The notes: a model not told the origin generated them from the letters alone. Shown: positions 20,031 through 32,637, numbered from the stretch's first letter. The stretch is 64,000 nt of DNA from Bedellia somnulentella (GCA_963576735.1 OY755176.1:10463423-10527422), one strand, 5' to 3'. Numbers and translations are program-made.

Positions 20031-21647
20031 TATCCTTCATCGCCTCGAACGTCACTTACGAAATATGTTAGTGCTAGTGTATGCCACACCACTCACTCTA
20101 CAGGGACGCTTCGACCTCACTACTCACACTAAATTCGGAATTGGATATCGTCTATCGACAGGAGGGGAGTACTATAGCGACCTTTAGACGGCGTACTCAC
20201 TCGCACACTGGCAGTGTCACATAATCCTACATCGCGGTATCTAAATGTTCTTCTAGCTAAATATAAATACACATTAGAAGTTGGTAAACAGACCAGAGAC
20301 ACAGCAAGGTGTACTGGCAAGTATATCATTGCTGTAACCACACTTACACTACAGAGCTGAGCTCTTTATTGTTAAGACTGAAGCCTTATTTTATCAAGAA
20401 TATTACCAACATATACTATGACTATGATTTCCAAAAGAGATAGGCAAAGCTTTAAAATAAGTAGTTTCTCAGTTACATAAAATTTGAGTGCAAAAAATAT
20501 TATAACTCAAATGGTCTCCAACTATATCCCCTAAGTTGCCTCATAGGACAACCGACACCGATTAGTGTAATTATAAACCGGCAACATTAAATCACTATAT
20601 TGTTTAGAATATATATCCAATCGTTTGACCTATACAGTATCCCTTATTTCCATTACAATGTGGGTTTTCGCGCTCGCACTAATGCAAATTTCGCTCGTAT
20701 AAATTGCACTCTGCAACTGATTGTACCTAACTAAACAAAATTAGTTAGTGGTTCTGTTTGACACTTTAATTATAGTGTAAATCACTTTGGTTTGATCAAT
20801 ACTAAATGAGTACAGCCGCACTCAATAGAATCACTAGCAGGTCAATAAAACTTTAAAATTATAAAGTTACTTGAAGATTACAATTCATTTTCCCAAAACC
20901 ACTGTCTACAGATTTTGCAATGTAATAACGTAATGGCGGAAGGACTAAATATAAATTGAAATGTTTGCCCTTATAAACCGGTTCAACCTTTTATGAGGTA
21001 GAATCTATGTAAACGACACCAAGCCCTAAAATTAAGAAAATAATAATTTTGCAATTTGTCATAATTTTCTCGGTCTAAATACGAATGATTTCACCTAAAA
21101 TAGCTCAGCCTACAAGTAGATCAGAGTAATCACACGCAATTAAAATAGGTACGCAAACTACAAAAGCAATACAAATCATAAGTGCGTGCGTTCAAAAACC
21201 AACGAGCGGCAACTGTAGACAGATTTAAAGCATCAATTAGTAACCTGCCCGTTTTAGAATGAAATTTTGTTCCCCTCACGTTCAGAAACCTAAAAATATC
21301 GCACTCTTAACACCGCGCAGCTGTCGGCTAAGTTTCGTGTTGCGTGTTAAGGAACAGATTTGTCTTAACTTTTGCTTATTTACGGAGCTTAGCGTGTTGT
21401 GTTGTGTTTCCCTAAATAGTTATTTTTATTAAGTTTTATTAGGATGTGGTGTTAGTTATCGGAAACGACACTGCATTTAATTTTCAGTTTGTTCCTTTAA
21501 TATTATTTTATTCATAAACATATAATATTTTTTTAAATGTATTTTAAAAAAGGATATATTAATATTAAAACGTATTCTTAATTGCAATAACGGCATAACT
21601 ACTCCAGGGTTCCCTCACAAAAAACGTACGACGAGATTCACACAATC
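20031..21647. other. Unassigned; includes a moderately GC-rich patch at 20040-20350
   Basis: No gene recognised. The patch has low AT content for the region and could be an old LTR or repeat. Near 20685-20700, 'tcgctcgtataaattgcac' is a TATA-like sequence without other support. Confidence 0.3.
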
Positions 21648-21893
21648 TTCGTATACTCACGGCCATAAATACCTAGGAGGGGTCGCCAGAGTTTCAGATC
21701 AAAAAAATCCTCAGCCAATCTTGAAAGTCGAGCGGGTAAAAGATTGCAATATAAAAGTTATGTTGTTAGTTGGTAATAGGTCTCCAACCGTATCGCCCAA
21801 AAATCGCTTTTTGCAGCACCTCACTTTGGCACCTCTATCACACTCACGGGAAAAAATAGGGTAGGGATAGTGCTACGAGTGTCGATAGGGTCT
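21648..21893 (-). mobile_element. SINE-B copy, diverged
   Basis: 'gtatactcacggccataaat', 'ggtctccaaccgtatcgccc' and 'tagtgctacgagtgtcg' follow the SINE-B order with many changes. The 'gcagcacctcactttgg' segment is unique to this copy. Confidence 0.7.
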
Positions 21894-21940
21894 GCCTACC
21901 CTGATAAAAATAAAAGTCGTGAGGAAGTTAGTTAAGTTAG
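21894..21940 (+). mobile_element. RTE-B-like 3' end fragment
   Basis: 'tctgcctaccctgataaa' plus 'gtcgtgagg' resembles the RTE-B terminus 'tctgcctaccccaatggg...gcgtgag'. It abuts the 5' end of a minus-strand SINE-B. Confidence 0.45.
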
Positions 21941-21954
21941 CATCTCAACAAGCA

Positions 21955-22140
21955 GCGTATTTTTAGGGTTCTCTACTAAAAACGTAAAAAGAAATTCTAT
22001 CACTAAGACTTTGCTTGTTCAGCCGCGCCGTCTTATCACTGGGCTAAAATTGTAGTAATAAAACATTTTGGGGAACCATACAGCAAACGTATTTTTTACC
22101 GTTTTTTATCAATATTGGTAACAGGCAAAAAATTGGCTTT
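21955..22140. repeat. Fragment of the 'gggttccgtagc' Lepidoptera-type repeat
   Basis: 'agggttctctactaaaaacg' and 'ttggggaaccatacagcaaa' resemble the conserved words of the repeat at 43540. Confidence 0.4.
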
Positions 22141-22410
22141 TAAATTATTTACAGATCTATCTACTCGTATCTACCCGCAAACACCACCACCATAAAAGAT
22201 CGCACCTCCTCAAGCTATGTCAGTAAACCAGTTTTACGATTGGATATGCAAATTACAGTTATTAAAAACATACACTTACAAAACATTGTATCCAATATCT
22301 GTATAAGTAGTGTACTTCTGTGTTTGCCACTTTTACAAACAAATAATTGCAAAAGATATCTTCCTACCTAACTACGATTATTATTAATGTGGTATGCTCG
22401 TCTGTAAATA
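22141..22410. other. Unassigned
   Basis: No supported feature. Confidence 0.4.
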
Positions 22411-22757
22411 CGACGTGATAGCTCAGTGGGTAGAACACCGCTCATGATGCAGACGACTAGTGTTCTAAAACCCGGCCTAAACCAATTTGTCTTTTCTAAA
22501 GACATATGTGTGGTTAATTTATCATGGTTGTTAACCGCGAGTGAAAACCTTGTGAGGAAACCTACATGGCTGAGTTGTACTAAGTCTTATGTTACATTGT
22601 ATTCGTACAAAACGGCGATAGACCTGCCCCCTATCACGTGAGTACACTGTCCAAGCTAAACTTGGGTATTTTGAACACCTGGTGAAAATATCACGTGATG
22701 TTCAGAAGCATTACTAAATCTGCCAACCTTCGGGGATATTCGGCGTGAACGTTTGAG
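22411..22757 (+). mobile_element. SINE-A copy (A1)
   Basis: A head with an intact A box 'tagctcagtgggtagaac', a B box altered by a short deletion ('gtgttctaaaacccgg'), and the full body ending 'attcggcgtgaacgtttga'. The (TTATG) tail is lost. Confidence 0.85.
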
Positions 22758-22938
22758 TGTTTGACTAAACTAGCTTCGAGTACGGCTCTACCTTAACAAT
22801 TATTTTGTCTATTCATTTTGATCAGAAAAATGACTTTATTCAACGTTACTTTTCACATAGTTGGGCTGTTCAGACAGTTATTCAAATAAAATTATAGGTT
22901 AAAAATATACAAACCTTGAAATACGAGATTTTTTTATG

Positions 22939-23326
22939 TTTTTTTTTATACAACCGTGATAGCCCAGTGGGTAGAACACTCGGTTATCGTGCAAACGACT
23001 AGTGTTCAAATCCTGGGTCGGGCCTACACCAATTTGTCTTTTCTAAAGACTTAAGTGTGGTTCATTTATCATGATTGTTAACGGTGAGTGAAAACATCGT
23101 GAGGAAACCCACATGGTTGAGTTGTACTTAGTCATGTGACAGTGTATTCGTACAAAACGGCGATAGGCCTGCCCCATATCACGTGAGTACACTGTCCATG
23201 CAAAACGTGGGTACTCTGAACACCAGGTGACAAAGTCACGTGATGTTCAGAAGTATTAGTACCTCTGCCAACCCCTTCGGGGATATTCGGCGTGAACGTT
23301 TATGTTATGTTATGTTTTTTTTTATA
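22939..23326 (+). mobile_element. SINE-A copy (A1) with target-site duplications
   Basis: The element is 22951-23314 with intact A and B boxes and a (TTATG)2-3 tail. 'tttttttttata' occurs at 22939-22950 and again at 23315-23326, so this is a recent complete insertion into a T-rich site. It is nearly identical to the copy at 8203. Confidence 0.88.
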
Positions 23327-23739
23327 TAATCTATTAAACATACAACAGGAACGACCCTTAACATTTAAGTGTTTACAAAGCTCCAAAAAGTACTAGTTTT
23401 AAGCAATGTTTTATTTCTTTCACAGGCGACTAGAGTACTTTTAAAAACCGTACACTGTTACAGTTACAAACATTTCGCAAATTCACATACAATGTGAGCA
23501 AACTGAGTAACGTTTTAGTTTTTGGATAATGTTTATTTTTATATCTGGCATTTTTGAGAGGTTTACTTTCTTGGAATACGTGTTGTTGGCAAAATTGTTG
23601 TTTAGATAGTTGTGTTGTGAGAAGTATATCAGTAGATCTTATTGAGCTACTAAAAATAATTATATTTGTGAGTGTATACAATAAGCAATTTCGAACATAT
23701 ATTTTGTTTAAACGATTAAAATTAAATTAAGTAATTCGG
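23327..23739. other. Unassigned
   Basis: No supported feature. Confidence 0.4.
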
Positions 23740-24052
23740 TATGAAAGATGATGTAGTGTGAAGGATTGAAAAAATAATGTTGAAGTGGCTGGGGTACATA
23801 GAGCGGATGAACAAAAGTAACGAGAGAAAGAAATACAAAGAGCTTATGCGAATGGTGAATGTTACCTAAATATTGTCGCGCAAAACGTTTCAAGACCAGA
23901 TTGAAAACTAAAGCGGGGTCCGAAGTGAGAACAAAAAAAGACATTTATGAGAAAATAATGAATATGATTGAACCAAGGGAGATGTGCTAAGTGGTAAGTC
24001 TGCCTACCCCAATAAGAATAGTTGTTGAGGTCGGTACAGGACTGTGAAAATG
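23740..24052 (+). pseudogene. Diverged RTE-B-like C-terminal fragment
   Basis: Reads in several frames as a relative of RTE-B: GMKDDVV, KIMLKWLGYIERMNKS, then 'caaaacgtttcaagaccaga', 'agggagatgtgc' and 'tctgcctaccccaataagaa'. Divergence is much higher than for the other copies, so it is an older or sister family. Confidence 0.65.
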
Positions 24053-24302
24053 TTTATTGGGAATATAACTATGTCCATTACTAAAAGTCACTCATTTTGC
24101 TGAGTTGATAAAAATCATAAAGTAAAGTCAAATGAATGGAATTCAAGTATAAATTATATTCAATATCTTTTGGCATGGTCTTCAGCTGGTACTTGTTCTG
24201 CCCTTATTGCTGGGAGTGCAAAATGTAAGATGAGATAATAATTGAGAAAATACTGTCAAAATTAAAATACTTTAGCAATTCATTTTATAATTCATTCATA
24301 AG

Positions 24303-24535
24303 TAGTGCTGTGTAGTCTCGGCTTAGGAAAGCACTACCCTATTTCTTCCCTTGGATGTTCGTAAAAACGACTAAAGATATTGTGGATAAGTGATTCTCTA
24401 GCAATGCGGTTGTAGACCCATCGCCAAAAACAAATTTTATTTTACAAACGTTTCCCCATTCAGCTTTTAAAAGTGGTATAGGAATTTCTTATTCCGAAGC
24501 TGTACTACCACTTCTAGGGATTTATAGCTGTATGG
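24303..24535 (+). mobile_element. SINE-B copy, diverged
   Basis: 'gctgtgtagtctcggcttag', 'gcggttgtagacccatcgcc' and 'tagggatttatagctgta' appear in order. Confidence 0.75.
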
Positions 24536-25240
24536 GAACTTTTCATATAGTTCATCATGTAATTGTATTGTGTACGTAGTATGAAGACATGACAGTATAA
24601 GAATAGTGCTATTTTTATGTACTACAAGTACACGATGAACTATAAGTTGTCAAGTGGTAGATTTATACATTAATAAATAGTTTAGTCTGGTAAAAAAGTA
24701 ATGTTTGTGCCAGTCAAAATATTTTTAATTAAATTACGTTAAAAAAACGAGTTAAAATGTGGTCTTGTGTCACTGAAACCATGTAATTATTTCAAAGAAT
24801 TCCACTCAAGCATTTTAGCTTTATGAAATACAATTAGATCAATTTAAGCATCCCACGCGTAATTGACACGACAAATTAATTTAACAATTGTTTAATTTAA
24901 TCACTTTGTCTATTCATTAAAACAATGAATACAATACCGCCATTCAATATATTCAAACTCATTTATCGTAGGTGAAACTTTAGTAGCGGTATAATATTAC
25001 ATCCCTTATTTTAATAACGCTTAGTCAATAAACTTAACGCATAAAAATATATTAGTGTTAACTCAACATATTTTTCAAAATTATGTTTTCATAATATCGA
25101 TCTTTGTAGGATTTATGGTTTATTAAAACAAAAACGTTAGTACTTAAAACAATTACCTATTAATATGAGTACTTATATGCACTTGAATGATGATAAAATG
25201 AAATGTATAACAACAATTACTAAAAAGTAAAAAAAAATGA
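24536..25240. other. Unassigned AT-rich stretch
   Basis: No supported feature. Confidence 0.4.
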
Positions 25241-25475
25241 ATATTAAGGGGGGTCCCCATACAATCAACGTGTTTATTCGTATTTTTTTGCTCAATATTA
25301 AAAACGGTAACAAGTAGACGCTTCAAATTTTCACAGAATATTTACTTGTATACCACTTTTCAAAACAATTAAATAACCAGAACGTAAATATCAAAGGAAG
25401 GCTCCCATACAAAAACGTATTTTTTTATTATAGTACGGAACCCTTGTTTTCGCACTTGGCCGGTTTTTTGGGTTT
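25241..25475. repeat. Fragment of the 'gggttccgtagc' repeat type
   Basis: Contains 'ggggggtccccatacaa', 'ggctcccatacaaaaacg', 'agtacggaacccttg' and 'cgcacttggccggttttt', the conserved end of this common lepidopteran repeat. Confidence 0.6.
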
Positions 25476-25575
25476 ATTTTATTTTCCTTTATTTTCTGAA
25501 AGTATTAATACTTGGTAGCTTCTCTGATTTAGTACATAACTAATAAACAACATAAAAATATGCTTTTCTACTATT

Positions 25576-25913
25576 CACATCTTATAAAAGATAGAAAAAG
25601 GAATGTGAGATGGTTTGGGTCCATAGAGAGGATGGATGATAGAAAATTGGTAAAAGGGATCTATAGAGCTAGTGTGGATGGTAATGTTAGTAGAGGACGA
25701 CCTCGGAGAACACACTTGGACCAAATTTAGAGTGTGCTCAAAAAGGCTGGTGTCCGAAGTATGAAGAATAAAAGAGCATGTATGAAAAGATTGATGGATG
25801 TAAACGAAGCTAGAGAGATTTGTCAGGATCGTACGAAGTGGCGATCAATAGTCTCTGCCTACCCCAATGGGAACTAATGGCGTGAGTATATATATGTATG
25901 CACATCTTATAAA
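25576..25913 (+). mobile_element. 5'-truncated RTE-B insertion with 13-bp target duplications
   Basis: 'cacatcttataaa' occurs at 25576-25588 and 25901-25913. Between them lies the last ~310 bp of RTE-B, from the KIEKG segment through AYPNGN and the (TATG) tail. An internal TAG interrupts DQI*SVLKKAG. This is a clean example of 5' truncation during target-primed reverse transcription. Confidence 0.88.
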
Positions 25914-28004
25914 TATGTGATATAATTTATATTTTGTGTATTTAACATTAAGACTTCAAGCTTTGTTTGACAATAAGACTTTAAATATTTGTTCTACTGA
26001 AATATGCACAATTTTAGAATTCACCCATTTTGAACCATTACAATTCAATGCCAATGGAAATACTTGTTATCATATGACATCGTTTAATTGTTACTATCGT
26101 GAGGAATAAAATAACTTCATTCCATACTATGTTTGGCTTGCTTTGGATCTCGAAACTCTGAGCAAATTTCAACAAAGATTCCTGGATTCGCAAAATTCAA
26201 GCATAAATTAGTGTAAAGTTTCTCTATTCTTCTAGTTTTACAAAGAAAATTTTTATTGAGTTAATTGTTGCGTAGGTTGCGTCGAGTCAAGAAGTATAGC
26301 GCTTTAGATTTTTTTTATTTTTAAATAGCTTATGCTACGTATATGATCATTAAAATGTCATCATTTTTGATAAATTAATTTAGTTTCACATCCAAGTAAA
26401 ACCGACAGCAAACATATTATCATTACCTCACAGTTTATTATTATTATTTTATAAAGAATCGGTTTCATATTCCGTATAAATACATTAAAGCCCTGTTACA
26501 TTCAGACTCTTAATTAAATCTCAGAATAAAAATCTTCGAATTCTCAATGACGTCGTTTGGATCAGTTACGAGTGGCACAACCACTTCATATTTTAAGATG
26601 TTCTCGTAGAAATGTAAAAATAAAACTGACTGCCTATCGTTAATCAATATCCCCTTGAAAACCTTCAAGTCTTCAGAAGCGTTGAAGGGACACGTTCCGT
26701 CAGCGAAAGCCACTCGAAAGACTCTCTACGAACACTGACACGAAGGCTTTTGAGGTCATCTTGAGACAAGTTGCGTTTGTTGGCGAGCTTTCTTGGCGTC
26801 AGCGCTTCTTAGGAGGCTTTAAACACTCGATTGCCATCCGCCTTCGAGTGAATAATAGTTAATGAATTATAAACTAGTTCGAGATGAGACTAGTGAGCTA
26901 GTTTTAGAATTTCCTCTTAGCTTGAATATTGATTTTGCTGCTGGTTAAATCTTTATTACCTTGATCAAAGTTTATCGGAGAAGGTTTGGAGCAAAGGAAT
27001 AAAATAGCTTAGTAGTAAAATAAACAGGTAATTCTCACTACAAAGCACCATTTGCATTTTAACATTTAAAGATATGTATAAGAGTATTCTCAAGAATTAA
27101 GTTAAATCGGCTACTTCTATATTAAGCCGACAGTTATGAAAATATAATATTGGCTTCATACGTATATGGAATAACACTCATTTAAGTTTAGAAACTGAAC
27201 CTTGGATCTCTTTACGCCTTATTTTATTAAATAGCATTTACCTACTATAAATATACCAATATTTGTCTGTAAAAATGCGTAAATTTTAAGAATCCTAAAC
27301 TTATGAACAGTATTAAACTGATAATTTAATACGCTGAAATGAATATTAAAAATAAAAATGGAACCAACTCGAACAGTGATTAATATAAATAACCATCGTT
27401 TATTTAAAATAGTAAAAAAAAGCTAGTTTCAAATAGATACATTAACTTTCCACAACCACTCATTCTGTAACAGTTGTATGTTGCTTTAGCTCTAAAACAA
27501 AACTGCGTACTTCAACAGCAATAGTAAATTGTACTGAAGAATAAGAATGTATTTTGGTTTGATAAAATAATTGTAAGTGAGCTTCAAAAGCCTTATTAAT
27601 TTGATAATAACGTTTTGAAACAATAGAAAGAGGAGCATGCAAATTGCAACACATGAGAGCGCCACTTATTAAAATTTATGAGGGCTTATGCTGAAGTTGG
27701 AAACATTTACTGTTGCACGATATTCTAGAACTTTACGTTTAATGGACTCCCGTTATATACAGAGTAACATAATTTTCTCATACACGGGAATTTTAGTTGT
27801 AAGTCCTTGATAAACGAACAAAGTTATTAGAAATAATGCTTGTTATTTTGTGTCAAGAGTGTCTCGTATTTACGGGTAAGCTAACACAATTTATATTATT
27901 TAACTTAATACCATAAAAAAAAGTCTTTTATCTCTCAATCATTTATTCTTATTAAACGATAATAATTTGAATATTTTCGTTCATGAAAACCTCATGTGGG
28001 GATT
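25914..28004. other. Unassigned; GC-richer patch at 26690-26840
   Basis: No gene confirmed. The patch around 26690-26840 is less AT-rich and could be an exon or promoter. Its longest minus-strand ORF (26510-26713, 67 aa, MAFADGTCPFNASEDLKVF...) has no motif I recognise and no clear splice context. Confidence 0.3.
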
Positions 28005-28125
28005 ATTACTAATAAATAAAGCTTAAATAAAGGAAAGAAAAATCGCGAAAGAAGTCCGCGGGTTCGATCCCCACCTGTGTCGAAACTTTTCTTTCCCTTA
28101 TTTATCCTTTATTTGTTAGTGATAA
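28005..28125 (+). mobile_element. tRNA-like fold-back SINE remnant
   Basis: 'ccgcgggttcgatccccac' (B box) and 'ctgtgtcgaaacttttctt' match the element at 6138-6228. Its flanks form an imperfect inverted repeat: 'taaataaaggaaagaaaaa' on the left, with 'ctttcccttatttatcc' on the right, so the whole piece can fold back on itself. Confidence 0.5.
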
Positions 28126-29650
28126 ATTAATTATTGAAGACTTATATGATTGCCTCAGTGTTTAAATGTATAACCATGTTATATACTTGGACACTACTTT
28201 TTGACAAAAAGTAATATTTCTTTTTATTATACAAAAAAGCGTATTTTTTTTTAGTTTTGCTCTCATTACTTTATTACTGTTTGATGTCTGAACATGTCAG
28301 ACATGAAGTATTTTATTCAGTTAATTACTATTTTTCATGTAGCCTCAGCAAACCTAAATTTTCTAGATGAAACGTTTCAAAAACTTATATTATATTACTT
28401 ACATAAAAATGTAATCTTGTAGTGTTTGCTTGGTCTGGTGGGAATGACAATATAATTTATTTAACTTACTTAATTTCATCTGTATAAATTATCCATATTA
28501 CAACTGATGTATATTTTTTTTTGTTTTCATTACTTATTTTAATTTGCGTTTTTCTATATCGTCTGTATAACAATTGGTAGAAACTTTATAGGTCAAGAAC
28601 TTCTCTGTATTTTATCTTATTTGAAATATTGTGTACCGTTTGTTTCTCAAATAAATAAATAAATAAAAATATAACTCATATTGAAAAAAAGATAGTCTTA
28701 TTTTTTTTTATATTGTGATAAACATCCATAGAAAGAAAATATTAGGCGTTTTTAAAAGGTATAACTTTAAGGAAAGTATAAATTTATCGAAACATAACCG
28801 ATATTAAACAAATCCCTAGCTTTAAGCGTCGCTTCGAGGAAAACTTTGAACATAACTTCAAATTTATTCACAAACTAAATCTAAATGAAACAAGATTAGT
28901 AACCAAATTTAGTTCGTTTTGGTCATAAATTTTAGTGTAATGAATATTTAATTAGTAGATTAACGTTTGCGAATGCATTTGACTGTAAAACCATACGTTA
29001 TACTAATTCACTGCGATTATTTCATACTCGGAGAGAGGAACAGTTTGCACAATATTCTATGTTAACTTTAAACCCTTTAAACGTTTGGATTTTTTATTTA
29101 GGTACAGAAAAGTGATGTTTTCGTTTTTTTGTCTCCATTGTTTTTAATGGTTTTACAATATTTTTTCACCATAAATCCAAATTATTCAAGATCATAATTA
29201 TTATCTTAAAGTTGTGGCTTTTTTTTTCGAATCAAAAAATTACCTGAAAAGATGTAAGATGTTTAAACAACTCAAATATTTATTTTATTGGATGCATTTG
29301 CTTGCATAAAATTAAAATCAATAAAAAATATGAACTAGTGATATTCTACATGCCGTCAGCAAGGGGCTCAAGTCTAGGGTGATTAAGCCATACTACTCTA
29401 TGCTGGCAGACCGACCAACGACTTCATCCAAAAAACAAGCCAGAGCCTTATCATGCTCTCTGTAAAACGGATTTATATTAATTCATGAATTGTCAGGTGA
29501 TCAAACAAGTTCTTCTTAACTAATTAAGTGTCATTAAATGAATTTGTGAATTCACTTACCGGAAATCAAACCAAGGCCTCCGATTTTTAGCCAAATATTC
29601 GTCATTACTAAAAGTAAGATTTAAGAAATTACTATCCTTTCATACCTTTC
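28126..29650. other. Unassigned; (AAATA)n-like run near 28650
   Basis: AT-rich. 'ctcaaataaataaataaata' near 28645-28670 could be a LINE tail, but no coding remnant precedes it. Confidence 0.35.
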
Positions 29651-29673
29651 ACCGTTGAAACTTTCAGCCCGTG

Positions 29674-29935
29674 GGGCAACGAGGCGCGGCTATTCTTTAA
29701 AGAACTGTCCGCTCGCCTTGTGGAAGTGTGTGGTGATCCCATATCATTAGCTACCTCGGCCAACGCATTAGCTTGGCCATCCGAGGAGGAAATGCTGCTA
29801 GCATATTGGACACGTTACCCTACACCGAGAACGATGAATTTCACGAAATTGTATATATTTAGTTTTAATTTAATTGTTATACCATGATTGCAAATATTTG
29901 TAATTGTTAAGGTTGAATAAAAAAAATCTGTTTAA
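29674..29935 (+). pseudogene. C-terminal relic of a LINE polyprotein, clade unknown
   Basis: Frame 1 gives WGNEARLFFKELSARLVEVC. After a frameshift near 29745, a second frame gives YLGQRISLAIRGGNAASIL, ending FHEIVYI-stop near 29860, then AT-rich sequence with an 'aataaaaaaaat' tail. The two halves look like the end of one protein that is familiar from lepidopteran retroelements. I infer a LINE from the tail, but I cannot name the clade. Confidence 0.4.
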
Positions 29936-30237
29936 AAAAAAATAATACAGAACAAATCAATTTAAAAAAAAACTTTCTATGTCAGTTATGCTTATCATTG
30001 TATATCATTGATTGAAAACCCTTTGATTTTAGAACATTACTTTTATCATCATAAACATATTGCGTCCACTCTAATTATTTACTCAGTATTCAATTTTGAC
30101 ATCAAGCAAAGAAAAACAGAGTTTAAAAGTTTGGGGTGTTTTAAATGCTGTCATGAGATACCAATTCAATTCTCGATTCACAATAAATCACTGTGATCAA
30201 ATTTATTTTTGTTTGATTGTTAATGATAAGGCAAAAA

Positions 30238-30612
30238 ATAGGAACTGAGTCGAGTGACATTTTATTCGTACAAAGCGGCAGTAGGCTTGCCTCCTATCAC
30301 GTGAATATACTGTGGAAACGTCGGTATTCTAAACAGTTGCAACCATACATACATGTACTCACGGCTATAAATCCCTTAACGACAAATTCCTCAGCCACTT
30401 TTGGAAGTTGATTGGGGAAAAGATGGTAATAATAAACGTTTTTGGTGACGGGTCTCCAACCACATCGCCCAAAAATCTCTTAAAAAGCCCCTACATCCTT
30501 AGTCGCCTCTTACGATCACCCACGGGTAGAAATGGGGTAGTGTTATTCTAAGCCGACACTAAACGGCATACTACACACAGTTACTACTCTCAGGGATTTA
30601 CGGCGTAAACAA
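30238..30612 (+). mobile_element. SINE-A fragment split by a SINE-B insertion
   Basis: The SINE-A body (attcgtacaaagcggcagta ... cctcctatcacgtg) occupies 30238-30340. It resumes after the SINE-B as 'gggatttacggcgtaaac' at about 30593. This gives the order SINE-A first, SINE-B second. Confidence 0.6.
30345..30572 (-). mobile_element. SINE-B copy nested in SINE-A
   Basis: 'catacatgtactcacggct', 'ggtctccaaccacatcgccc' and 'aagccgacactaaacggc' are in order. A short deletion removes part of the 'agggg...gctaaggaatt' region. Confidence 0.8.
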
Positions 30613-30650
30613 TGAGTGAGCTGAGTGTCCTTTGTGTATTTAATATTTTT

Positions 30651-30987
30651 ATAGTCCAATGGGTAGAACACCCGCCCGAAAACAGAATAGCGTGAGTTCA
30701 AATCTCAGGTTGGGCCTACACCAATTTGTCTTTTCGAAAGTCAAATGTGTGGTTAATTTATCATGGTTGTTAACGGTGAGGAAAACATCTTGAGGAAACC
30801 CACACTACACTTAGCCATGTAACAGTGTATTCGTACAAAACGGCGATAGGCCTGCCCCCTACATACACTGTCCAAGCAAAACGTGGGTTCTCTGGACACT
30901 AAATGGCGTTGCCATGTGAGTTCGGATGTATTGGTACCTCTGCCAACCCCTTCGGGGATAAACGGCGTAAAAGTTTATGTTATGTCA
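30651..30987 (+). mobile_element. SINE-A copy (subfamily A2)
   Basis: The A box 'tagtccaatgggtag' and B box 'gagttcaaatctcagg' are present. Between them is the A2-specific 'cgcccgaaaacagaa'. The A2 body segment 'ggcgttgccatgtgag' is also present. The tail is short. Confidence 0.85.
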
Positions 30988-31090
30988 TGAAAGAGTTTGT
31001 AAGTCTGGGAACTTTATACTAGGGATAGAAACAGTGATTAAGATATCGAAAGAAGGGTGAAAAGGGGTTATGCGGTTAATATTGAGCACT
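30988..31090 (+). pseudogene. RTE-B fragment
   Basis: 'gaaagagtttgtaagtctgg' to 'gaaaaggggttatgcggtt' corresponds to KEFVYLGS...DIERRVKKGNAVN of RTE-B. It begins immediately at the SINE-A tail. Confidence 0.75.
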
Positions 31091-32160
31091 GAATATTATT
31101 TTGTCGAGTTAGTGTAACTTACCAAATTGTGGTTATCGTGTCTTTCTATGATGACTTAATCTATGTATTAATAATACATTATACCTCATTGGCTAAACCT
31201 ACTTACCTACTTATGTTTTTTTCCACTTTCAAGCAACTGGGTTTCGTTTGGTAATAATAATATTGTTGATTGAGAATGCAATTTCTATATTTAAATTCAT
31301 ATTGATTTTCTCTTATTCCAGAGCATAATTAATTAAGTTATTACGTTCGTGATGTTGACAGGGTAAAGTGTGGCTATTATACAATTTCACTTATTTGGTG
31401 CAATTTTTGCATGTATTTAAATTGAAATTTGTATCAAACAGTAACAAGTAATAAGTCACGTAAGCTGCCAATGACGAGTCCCTAATAAATAAATAACACA
31501 TAATGGCTTATATAAAAAAAAACTCTGGCGTCGTTTTATATGTCAGAGGCAGTTATTCTTTTCCACTCAGCTATCTAGATTTTATTTGATTAGAATTCCC
31601 ATGATTAATCAAAGTTTTATGCTAAGAATAAAATGGCCGCTGCCGCTGTGTCATTTCAGTATTACGAAATAAAACTGCATCGCTCAACAATCTTTTCAGA
31701 AGCTGATGCCCCCCAATATCCGTTTCACACTTCGATTTCTATCGATTGAAAAATATATCTAAAAAATCTAAAAATCTGTACCATTAACTCCAAAGCTATA
31801 ATGTCTATTGGAACTTATTCTCAGATGAGATGGTAATACAACATAAAACCATTAAAACCAATCTTGTTTTAACCAATGTGAACAGAACGTGTCTGGCAAA
31901 TGTATGGCATGACCTAACGTATTCTGTTGCGGCGGGTGGTCTAATCAAGTTAGGGTTTCGCACGCATTAGGAATGTGTCATTCGCTCGCTCGTAATTCTG
32001 TTTAGCTGTGAATAGTAGCTGAATATCCAACATTTAAAGGAATGTTCTATTGCAGTTGCCGAAACAAAAAAGGTAATATTACCTTTTTGATGTATTAACG
32101 GCAAAACGACATTAAATTGTAGTAAAGAGAGATTTTGGCGTAGCAACAACAACTGAATAG
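31091..32160. other. Unassigned
   Basis: No supported feature. Confidence 0.4.
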
Positions 32161-32162
32161 GT

Positions 32163-32262
32163 GCCTGCAGATGGACACCGGCGGCGTAGGGGAAGGCCCA
32201 GGAGGAGATGATCTGGACAAGTTCGAAGCAGGGTGGTTCTAGTGTTGGTGGCTCAAAGTTGT
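32163..32262 (+). pseudogene. Degenerate RTE 3' end fragment (related to 52553 copy)
   Basis: The plus strand contains 'gatgatctggacaagttcg', which encodes DDLDKFEAGW, then 'tttgcccagcagttgg'. These match the C-terminus and end of the element at 52553-52712, where the same phrases are DDLDKFLPGW and FAQQWD. Heavily decayed. Confidence 0.6.
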
Positions 32263-32452
32263 AAATCCTTTGCCCAGCAGTTGGAAACAAATTAGGCTAA
32301 GAAAAACACCTTAATTCGGGTACATAAATAAAAGCATAGATGACTTAGAAAAATAGAGAAGAAACAAAAAATGTTTAAAAGAACTATGGTAAAATTGTCT
32401 AAATTGTTTATCTATTAGCTTTCTTAGCTCTTATATTGTTAATTAGTTATTA

Positions 32453-32637
32453 ATTGCTGTGTAGTGTCGGCTTATAATAGCACTACCCCATATCTTCCGG
32501 TAGGTGTACGTAAAAGGCGACTAACGGTATTGAGGCTTTTGAGGGATTTTTGGGCGATGCAGTTGGAGACCCATCACCAATAACCTATACTTCACCATCT
32601 TTTCCCCACGCAACTTCCAAAAGTGGAGGCTAAGTCC
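32453..32637 (+). mobile_element. SINE-B copy, 3'-truncated
   Basis: Complete 5' end 'gctgtgtagtgtcggctta' through 'caacttccaaaagtgg', then an abrupt end at a junction with the minus-strand LINE ORF. Confidence 0.8.

Noticed and set aside
20129..20341. 70-codon minus-strand ORF in the patch at 20040-20350
   Set aside because: No recognisable protein motif; the patch may be an old LTR or repeat but I could not show paired LTRs.
26510..26713. 67-codon minus-strand ORF in a GC-richer patch
   Set aside because: No motif, no splice context and no repeat match; left unassigned.
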